From: Ascaphus truei
Taxonomy: Eukaryota; Chordata; Amphibia; Anura; Ascaphidae
Assembly (NCBI GenBank): GCA_036426205.1
Contig: WSYH01000211.1
Coordinates: 8,112 to 72,111 of the forward strand
Direction of reading: 5' to 3'
DNA length: 64,000 bases
The notes below the pieces were generated by a model, which worked only from the letters and a program-made list of their open reading frames with translations, did not search any database and was not told the DNA's origin. Shown here in pieces: positions 24,345 to 36,032 of the stretch (positions are counted from its first letter, which is position 1; every line of letters begins with the position of its first letter). The position numbers and the translations under genes were made by a program.

Positions 24345-24880
24345 CGTGAAATCTTATTTATGAGGGGTTTTTTTTTCTTCAAATAAATCAGTTCTGTAAT
24401 ATTAGATAATAGTGATTTTTTTTTTGTCTTTTTAATTTTTAATTTAACTCTTAATTACCTTTTTAATGAGTTTTAATTAAAGAAGAAATCGAAGCAATAT
24501 GCTACTTGTGTTTTTTTTAATCAGTTCTGTAGTATTCGATAATACGTACTACCTTTTTTTTTTTTTTTTTAAATTCAACTCTTAATGCAATTATTAACGA
24601 GTTTAATATACTGAGCATCCTTTGATTCCTATAGCAGGCTTTAGCCACCTCCCCAGCAGTGCAAAATATTTGCAACACTTTCCTGTTTGTGATAATATGT
24701 TGCCAATGTTCCCAGTAGTTGAGCTGCAAATTGTAACAATAGATAATGTTACCTTAGTAATATAAGAATACATTGTAGCTGCTGAGTTACACTGACTGAA
24801 GCAGCCATTTTGTTGGTCACACAATCAGGATTTTGACAGATTAATAACAGGAGCACCAAACGATTGCCAGCTTAGGTAAG
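24345..24880. repeat. Dispersed repeat, shared with 9438-9712 and 3270-3715
   Basis: Shared pieces are acattgtagctgctgagtta, gagctgcaaattgtaacaat and gcagccattt with the 9.4-kb copy, and gaagcaatat then a T-run with the 3.3-kb copy. T-rich tracts interrupt it. No coding capacity. Confidence 0.55.
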
Positions 24881-25130
24881 GATGTACAATTATACTTTGT
24901 CACTCGCTTTACATACACAGATAAGATTCTTTCTTTTAATGTTGGAAAGCAGTGCTGTTTCTTTAAAGGCTTTCGGACCTCAGCTGATTAGTATATTGAT
25001 AAACGTGTATTCAGACTGAGGGCATTGCAGATATCCTTCAGCTTGGATTGTAAATGTAAAGGGATTGTGGGAGCTTTTGTCATTCAGAGTCCTAATTTAC
25101 ATTAGAAAGGACGCCATTTATAACATAGAG

Positions 25131-25325
25131 CAGGCATAGCCAACCCCAGTCCTCAATGGCCACCAACAGGTCAGGTTTTCAGGATATCCCTGCTTCAGCA
25201 CAGGTGGCTCAATCTGAGGCTCGGTTGAAGACTGAGCCTCTGATTGAGCAGCCTGTTCTGACGCAGGGACATCCTGAAAACCTGACCTGTTGGTGTCCCT
25301 TGAGGACTGCAGTTGGCCCCCCTGC
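25131..25325. mobile_element. hAT-like palindromic MITE (family A)
   Basis: It begins caggcatagccaaccccagt and ends ggactgcagttggcccccct. Both arms are present, with some differences. Confidence 0.87.
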
Positions 25326-25659
25326 CCCAGACTGTATTTTTATCCCTGCTTAGAGTTCCCTTGGGTCGGTCGTCATTACATTCATTCGTCCTTTCATTTG
25401 AAATTGATAAATGCAAATCAGTGTTGCTTTCTGTGGAATTTAAATCATGGATTTTACAAGGAAAATACGATGTTATTGTCATGTAGAGTATTGGCACAGC
25501 ACCGCTGCCGTATGTACCAGTGAAAAGCATATACTTTCATCATATTTACGGGGCTCACAGGAGTTGGAATTGCAATTGTTTTAGGGTAAAAAGCTGTGTT
25601 TTCAGGAGCATCCCGTTCACACGGTATACTTCATGTGCTTCAACCTGATTTCATTGTGA

Positions 25660-25740
25660 GCTGTGCTTACCGTGTCTCCGGCATCGCGTCGCCATGGCAA
25701 CATGACGTCATTTGCCGCCGGAGACACGGTAAGTAGGGGG
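25660..25740. repeat. Inverted repeat with CpG-rich loop
   Basis: The arms are cttaccgtgtctccggc and gccggagacacggtaag, with tcgccatggcaacatgacg between them. A related core (gtcgccatggcaacgtg) occurs at 39459. It is probably a short relic of a palindromic MITE. Confidence 0.7.
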
Positions 25741-26411
25741 GGGCAGTGTATACAGGGGGGCGCACGTTTAAATATAGGGAATTACATCTACAATACAGGG
25801 ATAACCGCATTAAACCTCAACGTACACACATGGGAAAGGAAATCCCGGCTTAACCGCGTGCCGCGCCAGTCTGTAAACAGGTTGTCAAATATATTCTATG
25901 GAATATCAATCCCACCTCGGTGACGGAAGTTACATTGTGTTATTCAGAGTCGCTCTTTAAAAGAGAAACTACCTTCAACCACAAAAGTGACATTTTGTTT
26001 GAGAGCCATTTCTATGGTTATGTTGATTTAGGGCTTTTGGGAGCAGTTCCACATCGCAGGCCAAAAACAACTGGTCAGGGGAATCGTCTTCCTTAGAAGA
26101 ATCCCTCAAAGTAACAGACTTATTTATTTATTCTAGCGCAGAGTAAGCGAGGACTTCAGTATTAAGTGATACCTTTTTTTATTTGGACTAACAATAGATA
26201 TTAGAAGACAAGCTTTTGGGAGTTCTGCTCTATTCCTCAGGTCAGCAATACTGATTTGTTTGGTATATTATGGAATTTAAAAGAATATATATAGTATATA
26301 TAAAATTATGTAAAGATACTTGTATATACATTTTTTAAGTTGTCAGTCAGCGCCATTAAATATTAAGCTGCAGAAGTTGCTGCATTGTGTTTTAAATAAT
26401 TTTTTTAATGA

Positions 26412-26750
26412 CAGGATTGAAGCAGAGGGTCTCCGGAAGTAAACTGTTACATTTCAGCTTCGGGGACCGCCTGCTTCCCGAGATACTTACCTCCGTGAGG
26501 CGTGCCGGTATCTCTGCAGTCAGAGAAACTGTGTGCCTAACATAATGGCGGCGTTTAAATGTCCCGCGTGACATAGGAAGCAGTGACGTCATCCCTTGCG
26601 GCTTCCTACTGGCGTGTGTGACCGGGACATTTAAACTTCACAGGGATGCCAGCGCCCCCTACGGAGGTACAGTAAGTCTCTCCGGAAGCAGGGGGTCCCC
26701 AGAGCTGAAATGTAACAGTTTAGCTCCGGAGACCCCCTGCTTCAATCCTG
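26412..26750. mobile_element. Palindromic MITE (family C), complete
   Basis: It begins caggattgaagcagagggtc and ends gaccccctgcttcaatcctg, a near-perfect terminal inverted repeat. Inner arms also pair (tttaaatgtcccgcg against gaccgggacatttaa). Related copies lie at 26938, 42836, 45370 and 51078. Non-coding. Confidence 0.85.
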
Positions 26751-26937
26751 TAATCAGAAATGTCACTGTCCTGGGGTCACTTTCATCCTGGAAGGGAGTG
26801 ACACATTAAGAGGACATAAGCCATAATACCATCGCAACATGTGCTGAAATATGGAATAATTTTCTAACCCAGTTGTGCTTAAAGCAGCCGTTTCCCCTAC
26901 CTGTTCCTCCGCCTTTTTTTATTTATTTATTTCTTGC

Positions 26938-27212
26938 CAGGATGGGAAGCGGGGAGCCCCCGGAAATGAACCACACTTATTTTCAGCTCTGGGGGCCCTT
27001 TGGTTCACGAAATACCAGTAAAAGTACAGCCGGTACCTCCTGGTCTTTAAAGCCTCCGCGTCACGCGGGCCAATAAGGAGCCACAACAGATTGCAGCTTC
27101 CTATTGGTTCAGGGTGGCGCGGGTGCGATTGGAACAGCCATTTTGTTTCCCCTGCAGGGGCAGGAACGCGCTCCCTTTACCAGCGTGTAGTCCCGGAGCT
27201 TCAAATAGTGCA
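26938..27212. mobile_element. Palindromic MITE (family C), diverged
   Basis: It begins aggatgggaagcggggagcc and holds ttcagctctgggggccct; the right part has tagtcccggagcttcaaa. It lacks clean ends. Confidence 0.5.
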
Positions 27213-27244
27213 ATTAAAAAAAGAAACGGGCAGGGTGAGCGGCG

Positions 27245-27375
27245 GTGTGAATGTACATTAATGGCGCTATATCAATAAAGACATATATACATACATACAT
27301 ACAGTACGTACATATAGTACATATATACATACATACAGTACGTACATACATATAGTACATATATACATACGTACC
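27245..27375 (+). mobile_element. L2-type LINE 3' tail with (CATA)n
   Basis: The sequence tgtacattaatggcgctata and then caataaagacatatatacat matches the terminal bases of the L2-type copies. CATA/TAGTAC units follow. Confidence 0.7.
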
Positions 27376-28179
27376 AGCCTGCTTTTGATTCTTCGCTGTT
27401 ACACATTTAACAAGGAAAAGTCCTGTGCTGAACGCGCGGGGAAGGATGCGGGTGTACATTAAACCTTATTTTGAATCCTCCGCAAAAAATCAATAAAAAA
27501 TGTCAAAACAATATGAAACATTTGGTCGCAGTTCATCCTAAATCCTCTCTCCCACTATGAGAACATTTTGATGTGTATTTCTCAGACACAGATTTAACTG
27601 TTTGTAGCCATTTCTTTGTCACCCTTCAATGGTTTTAACATCTTAACCCATTCAGCACTTCAAACCATTGCCCAATAATGTGCTGCAGACATTGAAGTCC
27701 ATTCTAGCCAAGAAGGGGTTAATGGATGGGAAGCCAGCCTTCTTCCTTTAATGCAGCCGTTCTGTGAGTCTGGATTTGTCTTTGATCAGAGCGGTCCTCA
27801 TATAGGCAGTCATTTATTCCGAGCTTTGGTCATTCACTGCCCATTGTGACCGGTCAAAATAGCTGTCCCGTGGCTTTATTCCTTTCCAATGACCGCCGCG
27901 TGTCCCAGATCCCCATATCCAGCAGACACGGGGTGTTTAACGTAGCGTGAGAACCGAAGGGGAACTAAATGAAAATCACATTACTCGGCGCGTCACAAAC
28001 GCTGGCGGAGTTTCACATTTTAAACGCTTTATTAGTATCGTGTTATATCAAGAAGTAAAGATACAAATCAGAGCGTTAGTAAAATAAGGGGACGGGGATA
28101 GAGGGGGCCCTGTCTGTGCAAACTCTTTCTGAACACTAAGTGAAGACGCACTTAACACGTGCTAACACCTCCTCCTCTA

Positions 28180-29102
28180 TCGCTCTGTCTGTGCGGGTAC
28201 CCAGGGGCTCTATCTGTGGGGGTACCCCGGGGTTCTGTCTGTGGGGGTACCCCGGGGTTCTGTCTGTGCGGGTACCCGGGGCTCTGTCTGTGCGGGTACC
28301 CGGGGCTCTGTCTGTGCGGGTACCCGGGGCTCTGTCTGTGCGGGTACCCCAGGGCTCTATCTGTGCGGGTACCCCGGGGCTCTATCTGTGCGGGTACCCC
28401 GGGGCTCTATCTGTGCGGGTACCCCGGGGCTCTATCTGTGCAGGTACCCCGGGGCTCTATCTGTGGGGGTACCCCGGGGCTCTATCTGTGGGGGTACCCC
28501 GGGGTTCTGCCTGTGGGGGTACCCCGGGGTTCTGTCTGTGGGGGTACCCCGGGGTTCTGTCTGTGGGGGTACCCCGGGGTTCTGTCTGTGCGGGTACCCG
28601 GGGTTCTGTCTGTGCGGGTACCCCAGGGCTCTCTCTGTGGGGGTACCCCGGGGCTTTGTCTGTGCGGGTACCCCGGGGCTCTCTCTGTGGGGGTACCTCG
28701 GGGCTCTGTCTGTGCGGGTACCCCGGGGTTCTGTCTGTGCGGGTACCCCGGGGTTCTGTCTGTGCGGGTACCCGGGGTTCTGTCTGTGCGGGTACCTCGG
28801 GGCTTTGTCTGTGCGGGTACCCCGGGGCTCTCTCTGTGCGGGTACCCCGGGGCTCTTTCTGTGCGGGTACCCCGGGGCTTTCTCTGTGCGGGTACCCCGG
28901 GGCTCTCTCTGTGCGGGTACCCCGGGGTTCTGTCTGTGCGGGTACCCCGGGGTTCTGTCTGTGCGGGTACCCGGGGTTCTGTCTGTGCGGGTACCTCGGG
29001 GCTTTGTCTGTGCGGGTACCCCGGGGCTCTCTCTGTGCGGGTACCCCGGGGCTCTCTCTGTGCGGGGTACCCCCGGGGCTCTATCTGTGTGGGTACCCCC
29101 AG
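28180..29102. repeat. Minisatellite, 25-bp unit, ~37 copies
   Basis: The unit is ggggctctgtctgtgcgggt followed by acccc; variants carry ttc for ctc and gggg for gcgg. As 25 is not a multiple of three and the unit lacks stops, all three + frames and one minus frame stay open for 220-340 codons. There is no start context, codon bias or known protein, so these are not genes. Confidence 0.97.
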
Positions 29103-29689
29103 TTACCAAGGAGATACATTTTGTTGTGAACGAGCCTCTTCTTTCTCGCCCTCCATATTTGAGGACTTTCAGTAATTAAGTAACGATAACCGTTGTAATG
29201 TCGAATTGCACAGAGGGGAAAGTGATGGCTGCTGCGTTACATTGTGTCGCGGTTGCCATAGCTAATTGAATTCCTTATTTGTAGAGCCCGCGGAATGAGG
29301 ACGCGTATCCTGCCAGTTTCCAATAGCAACTTGTTGCTGATTTTTAGTAGCTAAATATATCTCCGGACCCCTTGCTATGAGTAGGGTTGTTACTGCTGAT
29401 ACTCTGGAAGGGAGAGGGTGGTGGTTAACACACTCAGGGGCGCATTATATAATCGCCGACGCCACCAATCGGGACGTCCGGCTGAAATGACTCATTGAAG
29501 ACCATGGCCAATTTCGGCTGATTATAGAATTAGCCCCTTTGGCCCAGATCGACTAAATTGTGCTATTTGATTAGACACCGTATGACTAATGTTCTGTGTT
29601 TTAGGTATTTGCCAATATTTACTTATATAGTACCAGTTTTTTTATATTGGCGGAAATCCATTTTTACGGATTTACACTCGTTTAGCTTT

Positions 29690-30022
29690 TTATTACCTCT
29701 CTGGGCGTGTATGTGTATACCGGTATTACCTCTCTGGGTGTGTATGTGTATATCGGTATTACCTCTCTGGGCGTGTATGTGTATACCGGTATTACCTCTC
29801 TGGGCGTGTATGTGTATAACCGGTATTACCTCTCTGGGCGTGTATGTGTATACCAGTATTACCTCTCTGGGGGTGTATGTGTATACCGGTATTACCTCTC
29901 TGGGCGTGAATGTGTATACCGGTATTACCTCTCTGGGCGTGAATGTGTATACCGGTATTACCTCTCTGGGCGTGTAAGTGTATACCGGTATTACCTCTCT
30001 GGGCGTGTATGTGTATACCGGA
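29690..30022. repeat. Minisatellite, 33-bp unit, ~10 copies
   Basis: The unit is tattacctctctgggcgtgt then atgtgtataccgg. The length is divisible by three, so frames stay open (Gly-Ile-Thr-Ser-Leu-Gly-Val-type repeats). Confidence 0.95.
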
Positions 30023-30116
30023 GAGCGGAGAGGTGTGTATGTATGTCTCGAGCGTGTGTCTCAAGTGCGTCACGCTTTTCACCATTGAGTCTAGTATTTT
30101 TGGAGAAGCCACATGG

Positions 30117-30186
30117 CACCCCTAAGTATATAGCACCGCCCCCTACGTATATAGCACTGCCCCCTACGTATATAGCACCGCCCCCT
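30117..30186. repeat. Short tandem repeat, ~24-bp unit, 3 copies
   Basis: The unit is cgtatatagcaccgccccct. Confidence 0.85.
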
Positions 30187-30311
30187 TGTTTGACATTCAT
30201 TGCTGGACAGAGATCTCGGTGATCACCGTCGGTTATGACCAATGCGGCTGTTGCCAAGTTTAAGCTGTGGAATAACTTGTCGCCTCTTCTGTTTTTTTCC
30301 GCCCCGCGCAG

Positions 30312-30412
30312 TGAGTTTGTGTCGTGGCTCATGGAAAACGGGGAGATCAGCAGGACAGAGGAAGGTGTCAACTTGGGCCAAGCTCTGCTGGAAAATGGCA
30401 TCATCCATCACG
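30312..30412 (+). CDS. PREX1: PREX1 exon: DEP1 core
   Basis: This exon follows cccgcgcag and ends at gtaagt. It reads [18 protein letters not shown], then [15 protein letters not shown]. This is the hallmark of a DEP domain: a helix with the FVSWL motif, an acidic turn, then a helix leading to GIIHH. DEP domains of P-REX1 pack on the rest of the protein and help keep it autoinhibited (family knowledge). The exon is 101 bp, enters in phase 2 and leaves in phase 1. [13 protein letters not shown] favours P-REX1, since P-REX2 carries PEEGVHLGQ in my memory. A 33-bp tandem array ends about 290 bp upstream. Confidence 0.95.
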
Positions 30413-30939
30413 GTAAGTACGGCCCGGCAGGGGTAGTTGTTGCACGTATTACCGTGAGAACGGCGACAATGAAATGTGCCAACGTGACATCGGGCCGTCT
30501 GCTTTCTACTCTGCATTACCCCAAAAGGACAATTAGGGGTGTGTTACCCTGTGAAATAACCAGACTGTACCGACTCCCCCCCACGGTTTGGGGTTTTGTT
30601 AGTGTCATGTTCCAGAAGTTGGCATTCTTTTTGGGGGTAAAGGCACGAATATATTGGGGTGACCATAGATTAAAACACACCTTGAATCTTCAGGGTGGGG
30701 AGCGATGGGGATTACATTGTCATCCGGCGGAATATTTGGGATCTTTGTTCCTTATCTTTTAATTAAGACCATTAGGTTAATTAGTGATGCCTTTTAGCAG
30801 AATTAACATGAGTTCTTCGTAGATTTAAATAAAGTGCACAGAGCTTTCATACCTCATAGGTTTTATTTCTTTGAGAGTGACCCTGTAAGAACACCTGAAA
30901 TGTGTAAATCTCTGTACGCTATCATTTCATCTAAATAAC

Positions 30940-31752
30940 TTGTCTACCTACCTACCTAACTCACACAACCTAAATACCTACCTAACTCACACAACCTACC
31001 TACCTAACTCACACAACCTACCTAACTCACACTACCTACCTACCTCACACAACCTACCTAACTCACACAACCTACCTACCTAACTCACACAACCTACCTA
31101 ACTCACACTACCTACCTACCTCACACAACCTACCTAACTCACACAACCTACCTAACTCACACAACCTACCTACCTAGCTCACACAACTTACCTACCTAAC
31201 TCACACTACCTACCTAACTCACACTACCTACCTACCTAACTCACACAACCTAAATACCTACCTAACTCACACAACCTACCTAACTCACACAACCTACCTA
31301 CCTAACTCACACTACCTACCTACCTCACACAACCTACCTAACACACACAACCTACCTAACTCACACAACCTAAATACCTACCTAACTTACACAACCTAAA
31401 TAACTACCTAACTCACACAACCTAAATACCTACCTAACTCACACAACCTGAAATACCTACCTGCGAACGGACACCCCAACCGTAAATAACTAACCTAACT
31501 CACACAAACCCTAAAACCTAGCTAACTCCCACAACCTAGAAAGACCTACCGACACTCACAACGACCTATACCTACACTCTAAACCGCACACAACACCTAA
31601 ATACCTACTCCACACCTCACCCCCGCCCTACCGCCTGACCTACACTACACCAACCTACCTAACTCACACAACCTAAATACCTACTTAACTCACTATGCCT
31701 AAATAGCTACCTAACTCACACAACCTACCTACCTAACTCACAGAACCTACAA
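30940..31752. repeat. Simple tandem repeat, ctacctaactcacacaac units
   Basis: The units are ctacctaactcacacaac with variable extra cctac or taaat pieces. The segment from 31440 to 31660 is strongly disturbed, with edges clean on both sides. Confidence 0.95.
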
Positions 31753-32192
31753 CGAATCTGCTTTTCTCCCAATATGACAGTTACAATTTCAGAATTACCA
31801 GATGCAGACAAAACAATACATCACGTTTGGGACAAAAATGGAAAATGTGTGGTTTTTGGAACGTTAGACACCTGCTTTTACCCTAAACATATAGAATAAT
31901 ATTGTTTTATGTGGTGCTACATGTACATAGATAAGTTAACTAATGTCCCATAGAGCTTACACTCTAATCTGCTGGTGGCACAGGAAATTTTTGGTGTAAG
32001 ACACCCGGTCACGCTAGGATGTGGGAAAAACCGTAAAGTTAAAGCGAGACTGGTCAGTAGCCCGTTATGCAAACAAAATGTCGTTTTCATCCTAAACCCA
32101 TTGGGACCAAAGTTGTTTTTCAGCTTTGTTCTCCGTAATAACTCACAGATCACATTGGTTAAAGGGTTTGCTTTATTATTCTTGGTTTAGAC

Positions 32193-32372
32193 CAGGGGCG
32201 GCTATCTCCAGTCCTCAAGGGCCACCAACAGGTCATATCCCTGCTTCAGTGAGCCACTGATGGAGCCACCTGTGCTGAAGCAGGAGCCGATTGAGCCACC
32301 TGTGCTGAAGCAGGGATATCCTTAAAACCTGACCTGTTGGCAGCTGTTGAGGACTGGAGGTGCCCACCGCCG
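32193..32372. mobile_element. hAT-like palindromic MITE (family A) with 8-bp target duplication
   Basis: It begins caggggcggctatctccagt. The flanks are gtttagac (32185-32192) and gtctagac (32373-32380), seven of eight bases alike, which fits the 8-bp duplication made by hAT transposases. Confidence 0.9.
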
Positions 32373-33089
32373 GTCTAGACATTGCTATGATTATTTGTCT
32401 GTTCTTGTGGGAGCTAAGAATATAACAATAAGCCAGCGCAGGCATCGCAGTTCCCCGCACACAGGCTCCCAGCTCTGTGTATCAGGAAATCCTGAATGTT
32501 TTGTTTTATAGCTCACATCTTAACGACGCTTCCTCTGTTTCACATTAAGCCATTCTATGTTCCCAGCTCGGGTTTTGTTGAAGCTTTTGCAAGTTGAACG
32601 GGCGGTCCCTCCTAGGACCGAGACCGACCAATGGCTGCCACTGGACGTTTCATTTCACAACATTCCTGGCAGCTAATGCTAAATAAGAAATACAATGATG
32701 TAATAAGGTCCCGTGTTTGCAAAACGATGGCAAGAAAAGGGAAGCAGATTTATTCAGGGAGGAGAGACCTCCTTTGCTTTTAAATGGCCCCTTTTTGTTG
32801 GTAAAGCTGATGCTTTTTGGGCTTCCCACGTTTGAAGCCCTTTCATCCCAAACCCGCTACACGTGGAACAAAACAAACCCTTTGCAGGAATACTGTGCAG
32901 AGCCTTTTTGGATTTGATAGTCTCTGGCTTGAATTGGATTGAACGCATTGCTTGGAGTGACACCTAAAGGCTTTGCAAAGAAGTTTTGTGGGCAAGTGTG
33001 TGGTCACAATCATACTGTGTCGTAATATGGAATGGTTATGGAAATTAACACTCAAGACAGATCATGTTCTTATTGTGTGTGTGTTAAAA

Positions 33090-33707
33090 TTATGTCAACA
33101 ACCAGATACGTTGCGAGAGGTTCATGTTCATTAAACGAGTGTGAGTGGGAGTTTTTCCTTCAAATGTGTGAAACTGCTGTAATCTCATCTGAAACCCTAA
33201 AATTAGTATAATGTTTGAGTTCAAAGTATGTGCGCAAAATATCCTCCCGAAGACGAGAACGCCGTGGTCTGATTGCATACCGGATAACGCGTTGGTCATG
33301 CTGCTCCCACTCCTGCACGATACGTGGTCGCAGCTCATCCACATCTCGAATCTTCTCCCTGTAGACTCGGTTTTGTTTGATGCCCCAGATTTTGTAGTCG
33401 GCAGGATTAAAATCTGGGCTGTTGTGAGCCAAAGGGGCGGTGGGATGAAGTCCAGTTTTACTCTTCTGACTAGATTGACTGTCTCGCGAGCTCCGTGCGC
33501 CAATGCCCCATCTTGCCGGAAAGTGTAGGACTCAGAAAACGGTTCAATGTCTGGTAGTAGATCTCTCATAAGCAGCACATCACGGTAGTACTGGCCGATA
33601 AACTTCACATCCGGGTCAAAGAAATGCATGCTGGTTCGTCCCAGAGCTCTACTCTTCTTCAGACATGTCTGTGGTCCATCTTCCTGGCTGAACACCGGAG
33701 CTTCCAC
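33090..33707 (-). pseudogene. Tc1/mariner-type transposase, decayed
   Basis: Minus strand. The first part encodes a DDE transposase catalytic segment: FFDPDVKFIGQYYRDVLL, then SYTFRQDGALAHGARETV, where QDGALAH holds the second catalytic Asp. A frameshift near 33435 moves the frame to NSPDFNPADYKIWG, which carries the third catalytic residue as Asp, followed by NRVYREKIRDVDELR. The spacing between these two Asp is about 34 residues, so it looks like a DD34D-type mariner relative. The N-terminal DNA-binding domain and first catalytic Asp are not seen in frame. The copy is dead. TA-rich DNA lies near the upstream end (33790), but inverted ends were not identified. Confidence 0.85.
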
Positions 33708-33963
33708 TTAATCTTGTCCAATGTACGTACAGTTTGTGGACGGCCACTACACGGATGGTGCTTGAAACTGTAGCGACTGTCCTTCATCAGGAATAATATA
33801 TATATATCAAAAGGTGATCAGAATACCAGGGGGACCGAATGTCGGGATATGTTTTCATGATGGGACACACACACGCACACACGTGTCTGTATTATGTGTA
33901 TATATACATAAAGCTCTGAGGTTGTTCCTGCAGTATGTGGAGACGTCTCAAAATGATTTAGAT

Positions 33964-34062
33964 CAGGGGTGGCCAACTCCACCTCAAGAGCTACCAACAG
34001 GTGAGGTTTTCAGGATATCCCTGCTTCAGCACAGGTGGCTCAATCAGCGGCTCAGTCTTCGG
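33964..34062. mobile_element. hAT-like MITE (family A), left half only
   Basis: It begins caggggtggccaactccacc and runs through ccctgcttcagcacaggtgg, then stops near the centre. Confidence 0.85.
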
Positions 34063-34807
34063 CTGGGTTGGCTTGTAAGGGGACTCGCCAAGTATGTGTT
34101 ACCGTGAAGGAGATGCAGGTGTAGGATTGCTTTTGTTGACATGCCCACAACATGTTGTGGTTTTGATAAATCCCAGAGTGAGTGATTTCCCACAATCCTG
34201 GGTTGGGTAGAAGTTTGGCAAACCTTTACCCTCCCTTCCCGCGAGGGATGTTCCTGCTTTATTATACAGGTGTAATTCTATAATGAGCACAGCCTGGAGA
34301 TTCCCTGGCACCGGTTTAAGCACAAGGTTTCAATGCAATACAAGGGTCAGGATAATAACATTATACAGTGTGAGTTCCATTCTCACCGGGTTCTTGGGGA
34401 GGATTGCTGCTTTAAGACTAAGATATGAATTAAAGGTGTTCTATAATACACTTTTATAGTATTTAAAGGGGTCCGTGTCCGTGTGATCAGATAGATTTAG
34501 GACTATATTTGCTAAGCAGTAATATGCCTTGGTGGTACGATGCTTTACGCCATAGCACTGCTTAATAATAAAATGGCCCCTAGGAAGCGTCCGTCTACCG
34601 AAACGCTTAAAAAATGTGAATAATATGGGGAGGGGGGCGGGGGTTACAGTCATGAATTGCTGCCTTAAAAGTTTTTGCCTTAAAAAAAAAGAGGCTAATT
34701 TATAACAGCTATACAGGAAACTATTTACATTAACTAAATTATCTCAATTCTATGGCTGCCAGAGGGGCAGGAAGGGTTAAGTGCAGCTTTGCAGAACAAG
34801 GTGTGCC

Positions 34808-35132
34808 ACCCCCCCCCACTCCCCATTCCCTCCCCCCCACTCCCTGTTTCCCCCCCCATTCCCCTTTCCCTCCCACTCATCTTCCCCCTCCATTCTCCCC
34901 TCCACTCCCTACCACACTCCTCCTCCCATCACTCTCCCCCCTCACTCCCACCCTTCTCTCTCCCCCCCATCCTCTCCGCCCCACCACTCCATCCTTCCCC
35001 CCTTCTCACACCTGTCACTCCCCTCACTCCTGCCCTTCTCTCCCCCCCTGTTCCTCTGCCCCTCACTCCCCCCTCACTCTTCTCCCCCCTCACGCCCCCT
35101 CACTCCCCCCCTGCCCCCTCCCTCGGGGTTTG
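34808..35132. repeat. C-rich low-complexity tract
   Basis: It consists of ccccactccc/ctcactccc units. Long Pro/Ser/Leu frames on + are artefacts. A similar C-rich tract lies at 60.12-61.39 kb. Confidence 0.93.
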
Positions 35133-35391
35133 GGGAGATACATGTAACTTTCACATCCGTTTCCTGGTCAGCCTCTCCAAGGACACGATGGCAGTGACTG
35201 GCTCCGTAGCTTAAATGGAGCTGACTGAGGCGTTTTTAAACGAATCTGAAAAATATAAATATTTTAAAATATATATTTTTCCATTTTTCCATTTTTTATG
35301 TCTGGATTATTTTTATCACCTTTACCTAATGCATTGCGCTTAAAACGTGGTTATTTGAAAGCCACGGGCTGCGTGGATTGCATTGCCCTTT

Positions 35392-36032
35392 AAGGCCTTG
35401 GTCCCGCTGCGGCCGGCGGGGAGCGCACGGCCGCGGGCCACCAGCTGCTTGCCTCCGTTCTAGATGCCCCCGCTGGCTCCGTCCGGCGTGGCTGACTGCG
35501 TGCTGTGACGCGTCAGCCAGCCGGAGCTACAAGGAGCTTGTGGTTTTGGAGAGTGTCGCGTCACGTGACATCCCAGCAGCCAATCCGATTCCCCCCTCTG
35601 CTCCGATTTCCCCCTTCAGCTCCGATCCCCCTTCCGATTCCCCCCCTGCTCCGATCCCCCCCTGTTCCGATGCACCCCCCGTGTGTATTTGCCTGTGTGT
35701 GTCCTTCCCTCTGTGCCTGGCTTAAGAGTGCGAGGGGCTCCGGGAGTGACGAGAGCCCCCCGCTCAAATCACGCCCCTCCCCCCCCCCCACTCACCACCC
35801 CCCCCGCTCAAACCACCCCCCCCTCTCAAACCACACACCCCCCCGCTCAAACCACGCCCCACGGCTCCAGCTCCGGCTCCCGCTCCCTACAGACCGCAGG
35901 TAGCGGTCAATTGCCTGTCAGCGCGCCGCCTGCATGCAGTGCGGGCGCTCTGACTGAGCGAGCGGGCGCGCTGACTGAGCGAGCGGGCGCGCTGACTGAG
36001 CGAGCGGGCGCGCTGACTGAGGGAGCGGGGCC
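35392..36032. mobile_element. GC-rich element with inverted ends (family B) holding a 21-bp tandem repeat
   Basis: It begins ttaaggccttggtcccgctg and ends gagcggggccttag, again of the TAAGGCC type. Inside are a C-rich tract and four copies of the 21-bp unit ctgactgagcgagcgggcgc+g (35950-36020). Confidence 0.6.

Larger units (their letters stand above)
23376..30311 (+). other. PREX1 intron of 6.9 kb
   Basis: It holds a GTGTCAGT repeat, one family A MITE, a family C MITE at 26.4 kb and a related copy at 26.9 kb, a 25-bp array and a 33-bp array. At 26145-26250 a piece (tttggactaacaatagatat ... acaagcttttgggagttctg ... cctcaggtcagcaat) resembles a widespread vertebrate retroposon fragment. Stretches 23380-24070, 25330-25660 and 27480-28180 show nothing I can name. 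Confidence 0.8.

Noticed and set aside
28180..29102. CRISPR-like direct repeats
   Set aside because: Units are contiguous with no unique spacers, and the locus is vertebrate.
28140..29179. Open frames of 312-338 codons
   Set aside because: They follow from a stop-free 25-bp tandem unit and appear in all three frames.
30413..30762. Downstream extension of the DEP1 exon frame
   Set aside because: It passes a consensus gtaagt donor, and similarity stops there.
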